Positions 1 through 7,840 of a stretch of 64,000 nucleotides of DNA are shown piece by piece. The notes below the pieces were generated by a model that was not told the origin of the DNA, did not search any database, and saw only the letters and a list, made by a program, of their open reading frames with translations. A program made the position numbers and the translations under genes. Position 1 is the first letter of the stretch. The number at the start of each line of letters is the position of its first letter. Origin of the DNA: SURF-43 sp964628985 (GTDB taxonomy: Bacteria > Chloroflexota > Dehalococcoidia > UBA2979); contig CAZVNJ010000006.1 in assembly GCA_964628985.1 (NCBI GenBank), forward strand, positions 26,047 through 90,046, given 5' to 3'.

Positions 1-668
1 ATCTCCTGCTCGCCGCGCGAGGCGGCCACGCCCTTGCCGATGATGATCAGCGGCTGCTCCGCGGTCTTCAGAGCGGCGATCGCGGCCTCGACGTCGGCGG
101 GGTCGGACATCGTGCGGCGCGGGTCTGGCACGCGGGCCGCCCACTGCACCGTGTCCTCGTCCACGCGGCCCGCGATCACGTCGCCGGGAAGGTCCAGGTA
201 GACCGGGCCGGGGACGCCGTGGATCGCCTTCTTCACGGCCTCCGCGACGTAGATCGGGATGCGCTCGATGGTCTCCACGCGCTCCGCGAACTTCGCGTAG
301 GGGCGAAGGGCGGTCAACTGGTCCGCCTCCTGGAAGAAGCCCATCAAGTGTCCGGTGCGCTCGTAGGAGCCACCGAGCAGGATCATCGGCCAGCGGTTCG
401 ACCAGGCGTTGGAGAACGCACCGACCGCATTCAGCACGCCCGGGCCGGACACGGCCAGCGCGGCGCCGATGCGACCGCCCAGGTAGGAGACGGCCTGTGC
501 CGCGTACGTCGCGGGCATCTCGTGCCGCATTCCGACGTAGTTGATGCCGGCCTTCTGCGCTGCCATCGCGATCGTTGTGACGGGGATGCCCACCACCCCG
601 AACATCGCGTCGACGCCCTGCGTCTTCAGCGACCGAGCGATAATCGTCGCGCCGTCGATCTCTGCCAT
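1..668 (-). CDS. Thiamine-diphosphate enzyme, 2-hydroxyacyl-CoA lyase/oxalyl-CoA decarboxylase-like (C-terminus outside window)
   Basis: The minus strand from ATG 668 encodes the N-terminal 222 residues of a ThDP-dependent enzyme. The sequence opens MAEIDGATIIARSLKTQGV and contains GMRHEMPATYAAQA, where the Glu is the conserved residue that activates the cofactor, followed by ALAVSGPGVLNAVGAFSNAW and VYLDLPGDV. This combination is typical of the 2-hydroxyacyl-CoA lyase/oxalyl-CoA decarboxylase branch rather than acetolactate synthase. Such enzymes cleave the C1-C2 bond of 2-hydroxyacyl-CoA or decarboxylate oxalyl-CoA in the cytoplasm. The central and PP domains lie beyond base 1. The gene is divergent from the phosphatase at 804. 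The branch is fairly sure; the substrate is not. Confidence 0.85.
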   Translation of the reverse strand, partial: MAEIDGATIIARSLKTQGVDAMFGVVGIPVTTIAMAAQKAGINYVGMRHEMPATYAAQAVSYLGGRIGAALAVSGPGVLNAVGAFSNAWSNRWPMILLGGSYERTGHLMGFFQEADQLTALRPYAKFAERVETIERIPIYVAEAVKKAIHGVPGPVYLDLPGDVIAGRVDEDTVQWAARVPDPRRTMSDPADVEAAIAALKTAEQPLIIIGKGVAASRGEQE

Positions 669-803
669 CTCTTCTCCCCGCTCCCCGAACGCTCGGGACG
701 CCGTCGTCGGCGTGCAGCAACTGGTTGGTGTCGTCCGGTGCGGCATGGTACATCTCCCGGCGCACGGACGGGACACCGTTGTCCGCGGTCACCATGAGGC
801 CCC

Positions 804-1367
804 ATGCCCGTCACCCTCTGGCTCGCCACGCACTCCAATACGCTCGCCAGCGAGGCCGGACTCGCTGCCGGCTTGATCGACTCCCCCCTGTCCGCGCACG
901 GGCGTCAGCAAGCCCGTGAGTTGCGCGCTCGTTATGGACCGGAGGGAGCCATCCCCGTGGACGCCGTGGTCACGGCCGCGCTCCGCCGCGCCCGAGACAC
1001 CGCGGCGATCGCCTTCGAGGGCCTCTCGATGGTCCTGACCAGTGACTCTCGCCTCGACGAATGTGACTACGGCGAGTGGTCCGGGCGCCCACGCGTCGAG
1101 CTGGATGCGGTGCGCTCCGAGCACCTGCGAGTCCCCTGGCCTGGCGGCGAGTCTTATGAGGAGGCCGTCGCACGCCATCAGGCGGCCTTCGACGCCATCG
1201 CCCGAGAGCGCCCCGGAGGCACGGTCCTGGTCGTCGGCCACTACGCCACCTGGATGGCCCTCGAGCATCTTGCCAACGGGCGCCCGCTCGCGGAGGTCGC
1301 TGCCGAGGAGCGTGTCTGGCAGCCGGGGTGGCGGTACCTGTACGTCGCCAGCGACGAGCGCGCATGA
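804..1367 (+). CDS. Histidine phosphatase superfamily protein with altered RHG motif
   Basis: 187 aa, the usual size for a small phosphoglycerate-mutase-like phosphatase. Supporting features are the N-terminal strand VTLWLATHSNT, the region DECDYGEWSGRP with the general-acid Glu, and the second catalytic His in VLVVGHYATW. In most members the first motif reads RHG; here it is T9-H10-S11, so the phospho-accepting His is kept but the phosphate-binding Arg is replaced by Thr. It may still be active with weak phosphate binding, or have shifted function. It overlaps the HAD gene by ATGA, so the two are translationally coupled. The substrate is unknown. Confidence 0.8.
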   Translation: MPVTLWLATHSNTLASEAGLAAGLIDSPLSAHGRQQARELRARYGPEGAIPVDAVVTAALRRARDTAAIAFEGLSMVLTSDSRLDECDYGEWSGRPRVELDAVRSEHLRVPWPGGESYEEAVARHQAAFDAIARERPGGTVLVVGHYATWMALEHLANGRPLAEVAAEERVWQPGWRYLYVASDERA

Positions 1368-2014
1368 CCACCGTGCCAGGCGTGCGGGTCGTCGCATTCG
1401 ACCTCGGCGGTGTGCTTGTGCAAATCGTCGGTTCGTGGGCCGAGGCGCACATGCGGGCGGGGCTTGCGCCAAATCCCTGTGCCGAAGACCCCGACTTCCT
1501 CGCGCGGCGCGCACCGCTCGCGGACGAGATCTCCCGCGGCCGCCTGACGCCAGACGACTACTACCGCGCGACCGCCGAGGCATCCCGCGGCGCCTACAGC
1601 GCCAACGACATTCGCCGCATCCACGCCGCATGGCATTGGGCAGAGCAGCCCGGCGTCGACGCGGTCATCGAGGCGATTGAGGCGACGGGGATCGCGACGG
1701 GAGCACTGTCCAACACCAGCGAGCCACACTGGGCGGACCTCCGCGGGCCGCGGGCCCTCTTTCCCTCCGTAGCCAGACTCCATCACGCAGTCGCGAGCCA
1801 CCTGGTGGGTGCGCTCAAGCCGGAACGTGCCATCTATCGTGCCTTCGAGGCAGCGTGCGGGGTCTCCGGCGCAGGCGTCCTATTCTTCGACGACCTTGAG
1901 GAGAACGTCGACGCGGCGCGCGCCCTCGGCTGGCGCGCTGAGCGGATCGACCCCAGCAGGGAGACGGGCCCCCAGTTGTGGGATGGGCTACGACGGCACG
2001 GCGTGCTGCACTAG
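1364..2014 (+). CDS. HAD superfamily hydrolase (subfamily IA, YihX-like)
   Basis: 216 aa. Start ATG 1364 lies inside the stop of the upstream phosphatase gene. HAD motifs in order: I, VVAFDLGGVLV with nucleophile D13 (second Asp replaced by Gly, as in the YihX branch); II, ALSNTS; III, Lys in GALKPERAIY; IV, FFDDLEENVDAA. These phosphatases act on sugar phosphates or related metabolites through an aspartyl-phosphate. The coupling to a second phosphatase suggests a shared substrate pathway, but nothing fixes it. Its stop codon overlaps the stop of the convergent acetyltransferase in a shared CTAG. Confidence 0.88.
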   Translation: MTTVPGVRVVAFDLGGVLVQIVGSWAEAHMRAGLAPNPCAEDPDFLARRAPLADEISRGRLTPDDYYRATAEASRGAYSANDIRRIHAAWHWAEQPGVDAVIEAIEATGIATGALSNTSEPHWADLRGPRALFPSVARLHHAVASHLVGALKPERAIYRAFEAACGVSGAGVLFFDDLEENVDAARALGWRAERIDPSRETGPQLWDGLRRHGVLH

Positions 2015-2553
2015 CGGGCCTCGAACGACTCGCGTGTGATCGACCAGATCAGCGGCTGATCCTTCGAATGCTGCATGCCGATGGCCTCAGCGACGGCGAC
2101 CGAGGGCTTGTTCCCCGGCTCAATGCGCGCCACGACCTCCTGCACCTCACGGTGCGAAAAGGCGTAGGCAACGACCGCGGCGGCCGCCTCCCGAGCGTAC
2201 CCCTGCCCTCGATAGGGCCGCTCGAGACCCCAGCCGATCTCGACGCGACCGTCCACCGGGCGCCCATACATCCCAGCGCTCCCCGCCACCACCCCGTAGA
2301 GCCGCACGACAACGGCGCGGGCGAGCCAACCCGCCGAACTCGAGTCCTCGCGTAGCGCCCGAATCACCATGGGAAAGAGCCCCTCGACTTCGTCGTTGCC
2401 CGGCCACATGCCAAGGTCCGCCCCCAGCCACTCGGCGGCGGCCTCGCGGTCGCATGCCACCAGGGCGCGACAGAAGTCGAGATCGAATGGCACGAGGTCG
2501 AGGCGCGCCGTGTGGAGCGTCTCGGCGACCACCTCGGCGCTGCGGGCGCTCAT
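2011..2553 (-). CDS. GNAT family N-acetyltransferase (RimJ/RimL type)
   Basis: 180 aa from ATG 2553. A longer reading to 2610 would run into the upstream gene that stops at 2558, so the internal Met is preferred. RimJ/RimL signatures are ETLHTARLDLVPF at the N-terminus, the acetyl-CoA loop RGQGYAREAAAAV near residues 120-132, and EPGNKPSVAVAEAIGM at the C-terminus. It probably transfers acetyl from acetyl-CoA to an amino group of a small molecule or protein; the target cannot be told. It is the last gene of the minus-strand group 3525-2011. Confidence 0.85.
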   Translation of the reverse strand: MSARSAEVVAETLHTARLDLVPFDLDFCRALVACDREAAAEWLGADLGMWPGNDEVEGLFPMVIRALREDSSSAGWLARAVVVRLYGVVAGSAGMYGRPVDGRVEIGWGLERPYRGQGYAREAAAAVVAYAFSHREVQEVVARIEPGNKPSVAVAEAIGMQHSKDQPLIWSITRESFEAR

Positions 2554-2557
2554 CGGG

Positions 2558-2950
2558 CTACCGGCGCCGGACGGCAATCGGCAGGGTGGCGAAGGTCTCA
2601 CCGTCGACACGAACCGAGACCTCGTGCGGGCCGTAGGTGGTGAATTGCGCGTTCTGCAGGTCCACCACCAGGTTGGCGCCGCCGGTCGTGTCTTCTCCGT
2701 TCAGGCGCAGGGTCATCTGTCCGCCGACGGGAGACACCACGTCCCTGCCGTCCGCATCAAGGACCGCAATCGCGAATTCGTGATCACCGACATCTTCTGC
2801 GCCATAGGCGAACCGCACGACGAGCGAGAGGTGCGGATGCACCGCCGGCAACGAGGAGGCATGCAGCGTGTCCACACCGATCCCCAGGGCGTGCAACTTG
2901 CCCCCTGAGTCCTGGGCCGCATCGCAGAGAAAGGCAAAGCCGAGGTCCAT
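2558..2950 (-). CDS. Conserved hypothetical protein (DUF6941-like)
   Basis: 130 aa from ATG 2950, starting 2 bp after the TlpA-like gene stops and ending 4 bp before the acetyltransferase starts, so it belongs to that operon. The sequence MDLGFAFLCDAAQDSGGKLHALGIG, followed by alternating strands (LSLVVRFAYG, EFAIAVLDADG, HEVSVRVDGE), resembles a family of small beta-rich proteins of unknown function common in high-GC bacteria. It has no signal peptide, membrane segment or catalytic motif that I recognise. Confidence 0.75.
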   Translation of the reverse strand: MDLGFAFLCDAAQDSGGKLHALGIGVDTLHASSLPAVHPHLSLVVRFAYGAEDVGDHEFAIAVLDADGRDVVSPVGGQMTLRLNGEDTTGGANLVVDLQNAQFTTYGPHEVSVRVDGETFATLPIAVRRR

Positions 2951-2952
2951 GC

Positions 2953-3525
2953 CTAGCCTCCTCCGGCGGCGGCGACACCCTCGATGAGCGGCGCGCCGAT
3001 CACAGGGCCTAGCGTCTTGGCGCGCACCACGCCGTCCCGGTCGATGAAAAACGTGCCGGGCATGCCCGGGAGACCGTAGTGCCGCTTCACCGCCCCTGTC
3101 CGGTCGAGCAACACCGGCATGGTCAGGCCGCGCTGCTGTACGAACTCCCCCACCACCGACCCTGGTTCTTCGACGTCCACCGCGAGCACGACGAGATCGC
3201 CCGCCGCCGCCCTCGAGGCGTGGAGCGCCTGCAATTCTGGCATCTCCGCAATGCACGGCGGACACCACGTTGCCCAGAAGTTCAGTACTACCGTCTTCCC
3301 CCGAAAGTCGGACAGCCGTACGAGGCGCCCCGTCCCTTGCTCCTGAAGGACGAAGTCGGGCGCAGTTTGACCGACCGCGGGGCTCGTTGCCCCATTGAGA
3401 ATCCCCAGCCGCTCCGACGATGTCTGGCGTGCCGCCCACTCCTGCCACCCAAACGTCAACACGGCGGCGGCCAGGATCAGCGCGGCGATACCGCGGCGCA
3501 GCCACTGCCGGCGAGCCGGAGGCAT
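2953..3525 (-). CDS. TlpA-like membrane-anchored thiol-disulfide oxidoreductase
   Basis: 190 aa from ATG 3525. An N-terminal positive stretch and one membrane segment (about residues 11-27, GIAALILAAAVLTF) place the thioredoxin domain outside the membrane. The redox motif is FWATWCPPCIAEMPEL, a WCxxC active site typical of TlpA/ResA. The cis-Pro is in GMPGTFFIDRDG. The family reduces extracytoplasmic disulfides, often for cytochrome c or cofactor assembly. No cytochrome gene is next to it, so the partner is open. A longer ATG-started reading from 3699 overlaps the sirtuin region and is not used. Confidence 0.9.
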   Translation of the reverse strand: MPPARRQWLRRGIAALILAAAVLTFGWQEWAARQTSSERLGILNGATSPAVGQTAPDFVLQEQGTGRLVRLSDFRGKTVVLNFWATWCPPCIAEMPELQALHASRAAAGDLVVLAVDVEEPGSVVGEFVQQRGLTMPVLLDRTGAVKRHYGLPGMPGTFFIDRDGVVRAKTLGPVIGAPLIEGVAAAGGG

Positions 3526-3627
3526 TGAGGACGGGCGGAGCAACGATGCTTGAGGCGCCACCAGTCGAGGATAACGGGCACGCCCGCAGTGGGCCGCGCA
3601 ATCCCTCCAACCGCACGGGCGGTTAGC

Positions 3628-4443
3628 ATGGGCGCTGTGGACGAGACCACCCTCGAAGCCATCAGGCGCGCCGCCGCGATCCTCCTCCGCAGCCGCCACG
3701 CCGTCGTCCTCGCCGGTGCCGGGATCTCGAAGGAGTCCGGCATCCCCACGTTCCGCGGGGCGGGCGGCCTCTGGACCACCCAGGGTGAGCCGCCGCTGAA
3801 CCAGTACGAGACCTTCGCCGCCGACCCGAAGCGCTGGTGGGAACGCCGGCTGGAGGACGCCCGCGCTGGCAATGCCTTCGGCTCAAGCATCGAGGCTGCT
3901 CAGCCGAACCCCGGCCACCTCGCGCTTGCCGAACTCGAGGCGATGGGCCGGATCGCCCACGTCATCTCCCAGAACATCGACGACCTCCACCGGCGGGCCG
4001 GGCAGCGATCCCTGACGGAGATCCACGGCAACCGCATGTGGATGCGCTGCGTGCGATGCGGGACGCGTTGGCCGCGCGAGGAGTTCCCCATTGACGAGGC
4101 GGCCCTGCCGCCTCGCTGCGCGACGCCGGGGTGCGCCGGCATCGTCAAGGGTGACACGGTCATGTTTGGTGAGCCGATCCCGCCACTCGCGCTCGCGCGC
4201 TGCGAGGCCGAGACTGCACTGGCGGACTGCTTCCTGACCGTGGGCACCTCCGCCGTCGTCTACCCCGCCGCCGCCTTCCCCATCGAGGCCGCCCGCCGAG
4301 GCGTCCCGCTGATCGAGGTAAATCCGGAGGAGACGCCGTTGACCGAGATCGCGGACATCGTCGTGCGAGCGCCGTCGGGGGAGGCTCTCCCTGCGCTCGT
4401 CAGGGCCGTACGCGATGCCTCCGCCGGAGAGGGCGCGCGATGA
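3628..4443 (+). CDS. Sirtuin, NAD-dependent protein deacylase
   Basis: 271 aa from ATG 3628. The NAD-binding motif is VLAGAGISKESGIPTFRG (residues 27-44), followed by SQNIDDLHRRAG, the catalytic His133 in EIHGN, and a Cys4 zinc site (C141, C144, C164, C169). NAD specificity residues appear in FLTVGTSAVVYPAAAF and LIEVNPEETPLT. The enzyme removes acyl groups from protein lysines using NAD+. The usual NVDGLH is NIDDLH here, a mild divergence. It overlaps the following BNR-repeat gene by ATGA, a coupling I do not know from characterised sirtuins. Confidence 0.92.
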   Translation: MGAVDETTLEAIRRAAAILLRSRHAVVLAGAGISKESGIPTFRGAGGLWTTQGEPPLNQYETFAADPKRWWERRLEDARAGNAFGSSIEAAQPNPGHLALAELEAMGRIAHVISQNIDDLHRRAGQRSLTEIHGNRMWMRCVRCGTRWPREEFPIDEAALPPRCATPGCAGIVKGDTVMFGEPIPPLALARCEAETALADCFLTVGTSAVVYPAAAFPIEAARRGVPLIEVNPEETPLTEIADIVVRAPSGEALPALVRAVRDASAGEGAR

Positions 4444-5375
4444 TCAGCAGACGCAAATACGACCCGCTGGGCATCGTGCTCGCCACAGATGAGGGCCTGC
4501 TCCACGTCGAGCCCGGTCGGCCGCCCGTCGTGGCGATCCCTGGCAAGCGCTTCACGCGCGTCGACTTCCAGGACGGCCTCGGCCTGGCCGCGGCGCCGGG
4601 CGAGGGCGTCTGGCTCTTCACCGGCAAGCGCTGGGAGCGCGGCTGGGAGGGCGACCCGAAGTCCGTCTCGGTCACGACCGCTGGCGACTTCTTCATCGGC
4701 AGTGCGGACGGCCGGCTCCACCGCTCCACCGACAAGGGCGTCTCCTGGGAAGTCATCGAGGGCGTCCAGAATGTCATCCGCCTGAACCGCTTCGTCCCGC
4801 CGGCGGGAGTCCAACCCTTCGTCGCCTCCGCGGGCGAAGTGACGGATGGCATCGTGATCTCGATCGTGGGGGGTGGCTGCTGGCACACGCGAGACGGCGG
4901 CTCCTCGTGGCTCCGTCGCACGGACGGACTGGACCCGAAGGTCCATCGCGTGTGGGTCCACCCGGAACGGCGCGACCGTCTCTTCGCTTCCACGCAGAGC
5001 GGCATCTTCCGCAGCGAGGACGAGGGCTACACCTGGGTGCAGGGACTGGGCGGCCTCGACCGCTCGTGGGGCGGCACCATCGCCGTGCTCCCCGGCACGC
5101 CGGATGCCCTGGTCTACTCAGCCGCGCGGCGCGCCCCCGGCCTGGAGGGGGCGGTGTTCCGATCCGCCAACGGCGGCGTGACGTGGCAGCGGATCATGCT
5201 CGAAGGAGACGACGAATGGGAGCAGGTCCCCTGCGTCGTCCGTCCGTTCGACTGGAATGACCTCGTCTTCGTCGCCGCCGGAAACGGACTCTGGGCCTCG
5301 CACGACCGAGGGCGAAACTGGTTGGCGCTGCAAGATGGCCTTCCGGTGGCCAACGACATCACTGCGGCGCTGTAG
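4440..5375 (+). CDS. BNR/Asp-box repeat protein (sialidase/sortilin-like beta-propeller)
   Basis: 311 aa. At least five Asp-box repeats of the S/T-x-D-x-G-x-x-W type are seen: STDKGVSWE, TRDGGSSWL, SEDEGYTWV, SANGGVTWQ and SHDRGRNWL. These mark blades of a beta-propeller related to glycosyl hydrolases, photosystem II stability factors and VPS10 proteins. There is no signal peptide, so it is probably cytoplasmic, and no sialidase catalytic residues could be identified. It is translationally coupled to the sirtuin gene. A binding or sensor role is a guess. Confidence 0.8.
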   Translation: MISRRKYDPLGIVLATDEGLLHVEPGRPPVVAIPGKRFTRVDFQDGLGLAAAPGEGVWLFTGKRWERGWEGDPKSVSVTTAGDFFIGSADGRLHRSTDKGVSWEVIEGVQNVIRLNRFVPPAGVQPFVASAGEVTDGIVISIVGGGCWHTRDGGSSWLRRTDGLDPKVHRVWVHPERRDRLFASTQSGIFRSEDEGYTWVQGLGGLDRSWGGTIAVLPGTPDALVYSAARRAPGLEGAVFRSANGGVTWQRIMLEGDDEWEQVPCVVRPFDWNDLVFVAAGNGLWASHDRGRNWLALQDGLPVANDITAAL

Positions 5376-5557
5376 GACTCGCCAGGCTCGCGAGTTCCAG
5401 ATTCAGCGCGATACGTTTTGTGATATTTTCGACTCCCAAGTGCTGCCTCGCCGTACCCTCGGTACTTCCAGAGCCTGACGTCGCAGCCCGCTGAATCGGC
5501 TCGCGCCGCGGCATTCGTATGCGCCCTGCACCGGCGCCCAGAGCCTCGGAGGCCACC

Positions 5558-6427
5558 ATGGCAACCAGCACCCGACCCCGCGACGAGATGATCGAGGTGA
5601 ACAACCTCCGCTTCCACGTCCGCGAGTGGGGCGATCCGCGCAGCCGCCACGCCCTGCTGATGCTCCACGGCTACGCGGAGACCTCCGAGGCCTGGTCTGA
5701 CGTCGCGGCGGATCTCGCGCGCGAGTATCGGGTGATCGCGGTCGACCAGCGCGGCTACGGCTCGTCCGCGCGCGCAGGCGACCGGGACTACACCCGCGCC
5801 ACGCAGGTCGAAGACCTCGCCTCCCTCATCGACGCGCTTGGGCTGCGCTCGGTCACGATCGTGGGCCACTCAATGGGAGGCGCGAACGCGATCTGCTACG
5901 CCGCCGAGCACCCCGAGATCGTCACCGCGCTCGTCATCATCGAGTCCGCACCCGAAGTGCTTCGCTCCGGAGTCGAGCAACTGCGCCGCCTCCTCTCGGT
6001 CGGCGACTCCTTCGCGAGCCTCGACGACGCCGTCGTGGCGTTCCGCGAATTCTTCCCGTACGCGAACACGGAGCAGCTCGAGCGCCGTGTACGAGCCTCA
6101 TTCACAGTGAACGAGGAGGGAGTCTTCGTCTGGGACCTGGACCCGGTGTTCCGCGACCCGACGGTCCGCCCCCCCGAGCCAGACCCCGGCCAGCGCCGTC
6201 TCGCCGACCTCTGGGACTCGGCCGACCGGATCCAGTGCCCCACCATGATCGTGCGTGGCGCTGAGACGGACATGCTGACCCCCGAGGCGATCCAGCGACT
6301 GCACCGCCGCATCGCGGGCTCCCGCGTGAGCCTGATCGAGGACGCGGGGCACCCGGTCCCGACGGACCAGCCCGCTGCCCTCGCGCTGAACATCCGCGAG
6401 TTCTTGCAGAGTCTCGGCGGCCTGTAG
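5558..6427 (+). CDS. Alpha/beta hydrolase
   Basis: 289 aa from ATG 5558, with GGAGG at 5548-5552 five bases upstream; this supports it over an earlier in-frame start at 5519. The fold is shown by the oxyanion region LMLHGYAETSEAW, the nucleophile elbow VGHSMGGAN (Ser105), a likely acid in GAETDMLTPE and the catalytic His in EDAGHPVPTDQ. It is similar to haloalkane dehalogenase, esterase and epoxide hydrolase relatives; the substrate is unknown. It is followed by a hairpin terminator shared with the convergent CoA-transferase gene. Confidence 0.88.
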   Translation: MATSTRPRDEMIEVNNLRFHVREWGDPRSRHALLMLHGYAETSEAWSDVAADLAREYRVIAVDQRGYGSSARAGDRDYTRATQVEDLASLIDALGLRSVTIVGHSMGGANAICYAAEHPEIVTALVIIESAPEVLRSGVEQLRRLLSVGDSFASLDDAVVAFREFFPYANTEQLERRVRASFTVNEEGVFVWDLDPVFRDPTVRPPEPDPGQRRLADLWDSADRIQCPTMIVRGAETDMLTPEAIQRLHRRIAGSRVSLIEDAGHPVPTDQPAALALNIREFLQSLGGL

Positions 6428-6451
6428 CCCCAGCCACCCGCACCCGACAGG

Positions 6452-6482
6452 GAGGAGGCCAGGCAGATTGCCCGGCCTCCTC
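6452..6482. terminator. Bidirectional hairpin between convergent genes
   Basis: GAGGAGGCC (6452-6460) pairs with GGCCTCCTC (6474-6482) around a 13-base loop. It lies 24 bp after the alpha/beta hydrolase stop and 25 bp before the end of the convergent CoA-transferase gene, followed on the plus strand by a short T-rich run. Confidence 0.65.
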
Positions 6483-6507
6483 TCTGTTCAAGGACAGCCG
6501 AAGAGTC

Positions 6508-7704
6508 TTACCGCGGGGGTCCGAAGGCGCCCTGCGCGCGGTACGCCTCGACCTCGTCCCACGAGAATCCGGACTCCAGCAGCACCTCCTCGGTGTGCTG
6601 GCCGAACTCTGGGGCCTGCTTCTTCAGCTGTGCAGGCGTCTTCGACAGGTGGACGGGCGACCCGACCATCGGCCACATCTTGCCCGTCTCGTCCGGCACC
6701 TCCACGAGGTATCCGTTGGCCCAGGCTTGCGGGTCTTTGCCGATCTCCAGGTAGTCCATCACCGGCTGCACCAGCAGGTCCTGGGCGTGGAAGATCTTGA
6801 TCCACTCGTCCCGCGTCTTCGTCTCAAAGATGGCGTCCATCTTGGCTGTGACCTCGGCCAAGCGCTCAGTACGCTGCGCCTGCGTCCGGTACGGGTCCTG
6901 CTTCAACTCCTCGGAGCCGAGGGCGTCGCAGAACTGCGGCCACCACTTGTCGGCTGGCAGGAACCCCACCATGAACCACTTGCCGTCGCCGGCCTTGAAA
7001 TGGTTCCAGGTGGGAGGCCGCTCGTTGTGCCGTCGCCGGCCGATCAACTGGCCGCTCCACATGGCGGCCGTGATGTTGTAGGACTGGATGAGCATCTGGG
7101 ACCCGTAGAGCGAGGTGTTGATCTCCTGGGCCTCGCCGGTGCGCTCGCGGTGCAACAGGGCCAGGACGATCGAGTAGCCGGAGACCATGGCGCCCACGTG
7201 GTCGGCCTGCGGGAAGCCCGCGGGCGTCGGTGGACTCTCCTCGCCCTCGCCAGTCACAGACATGAACCCGCCGCGCGCCTGCGCAAGCGTGTCCATGGCC
7301 CCTGTCTTCGCGTCCGGGCCCAGGTGCCCCCAGCCCGTCGCGCTGGAGAAGAGGCAGCGCGGGTTGTGCTGTTGGATCGTCTCGAACGTCACGCCAAGGC
7401 GTTCCATCACCCCGCCACGCATGTTGTTGTGGAAGACATCGGCCGTCTCCACCAGACGCCAGAACACCTCCATGCCGGCGGGGTTCTTCATGTCGAGGAG
7501 GATCGAGCGCTTCCCCCGGTTCAGCGTGTTGAAATAGGCGTTGCGGGGGCCACCCTGCTGCAGCCCGCGGCCGGGATCCGGGTTCGCGTGCGACTCGATC
7601 TTGATGACGTCCGCACCCATGTCGGCCAGCATGGCTGTGGCGTATGTGCCCTGCTGCCAGATGGACAGGTCCAGGATCCGGTAGCCCTCGAGTGGTAGTG
7701 GCAC
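6508..7704 (-). CDS. CaiB/BaiF family III CoA-transferase
   Basis: 398 aa from GTG 7704, chosen because GGGGAGG lies six bases upstream and the protein then begins exactly at the family N-terminus (PLPLEGYRILDLSIWQQG). Family features: LADMGADVIKIESH, NRGKRSILLDMKNPAG, and the catalytic Asp138 in AMDTLAQARGGFM, which forms the mixed-anhydride/aspartyl-CoA intermediate. It moves CoA between two carboxylic acids in the cytoplasm; the acids are unknown. It is divergent from fabF with a 136-bp gap. Confidence 0.92.
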   Translation of the reverse strand: MPLPLEGYRILDLSIWQQGTYATAMLADMGADVIKIESHANPDPGRGLQQGGPRNAYFNTLNRGKRSILLDMKNPAGMEVFWRLVETADVFHNNMRGGVMERLGVTFETIQQHNPRCLFSSATGWGHLGPDAKTGAMDTLAQARGGFMSVTGEGEESPPTPAGFPQADHVGAMVSGYSIVLALLHRERTGEAQEINTSLYGSQMLIQSYNITAAMWSGQLIGRRRHNERPPTWNHFKAGDGKWFMVGFLPADKWWPQFCDALGSEELKQDPYRTQAQRTERLAEVTAKMDAIFETKTRDEWIKIFHAQDLLVQPVMDYLEIGKDPQAWANGYLVEVPDETGKMWPMVGSPVHLSKTPAQLKKQAPEFGQHTEEVLLESGFSWDEVEAYRAQGAFGPPR

Positions 7705-7840
7705 GGCAAGCCTCCCCCGGCGCTCCGGACGCGCCAGGGCGGTATTCTGCCACGCCACCGCCACCCCTGCGCCACCCGTCGCGGCCAACACCGCGCCAGC
7801 CCTAGCATGGAGGTACTCCAGGCGACTTCGGGAGGCCTGC

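Noticed and set aside
1..7704. An oxalate degradation operon (TPP lyase plus CoA-transferase)
   Set aside because: The two genes are separated by about 6 kb of unrelated genes on both strands and their substrates cannot be fixed, so linkage is not supported.
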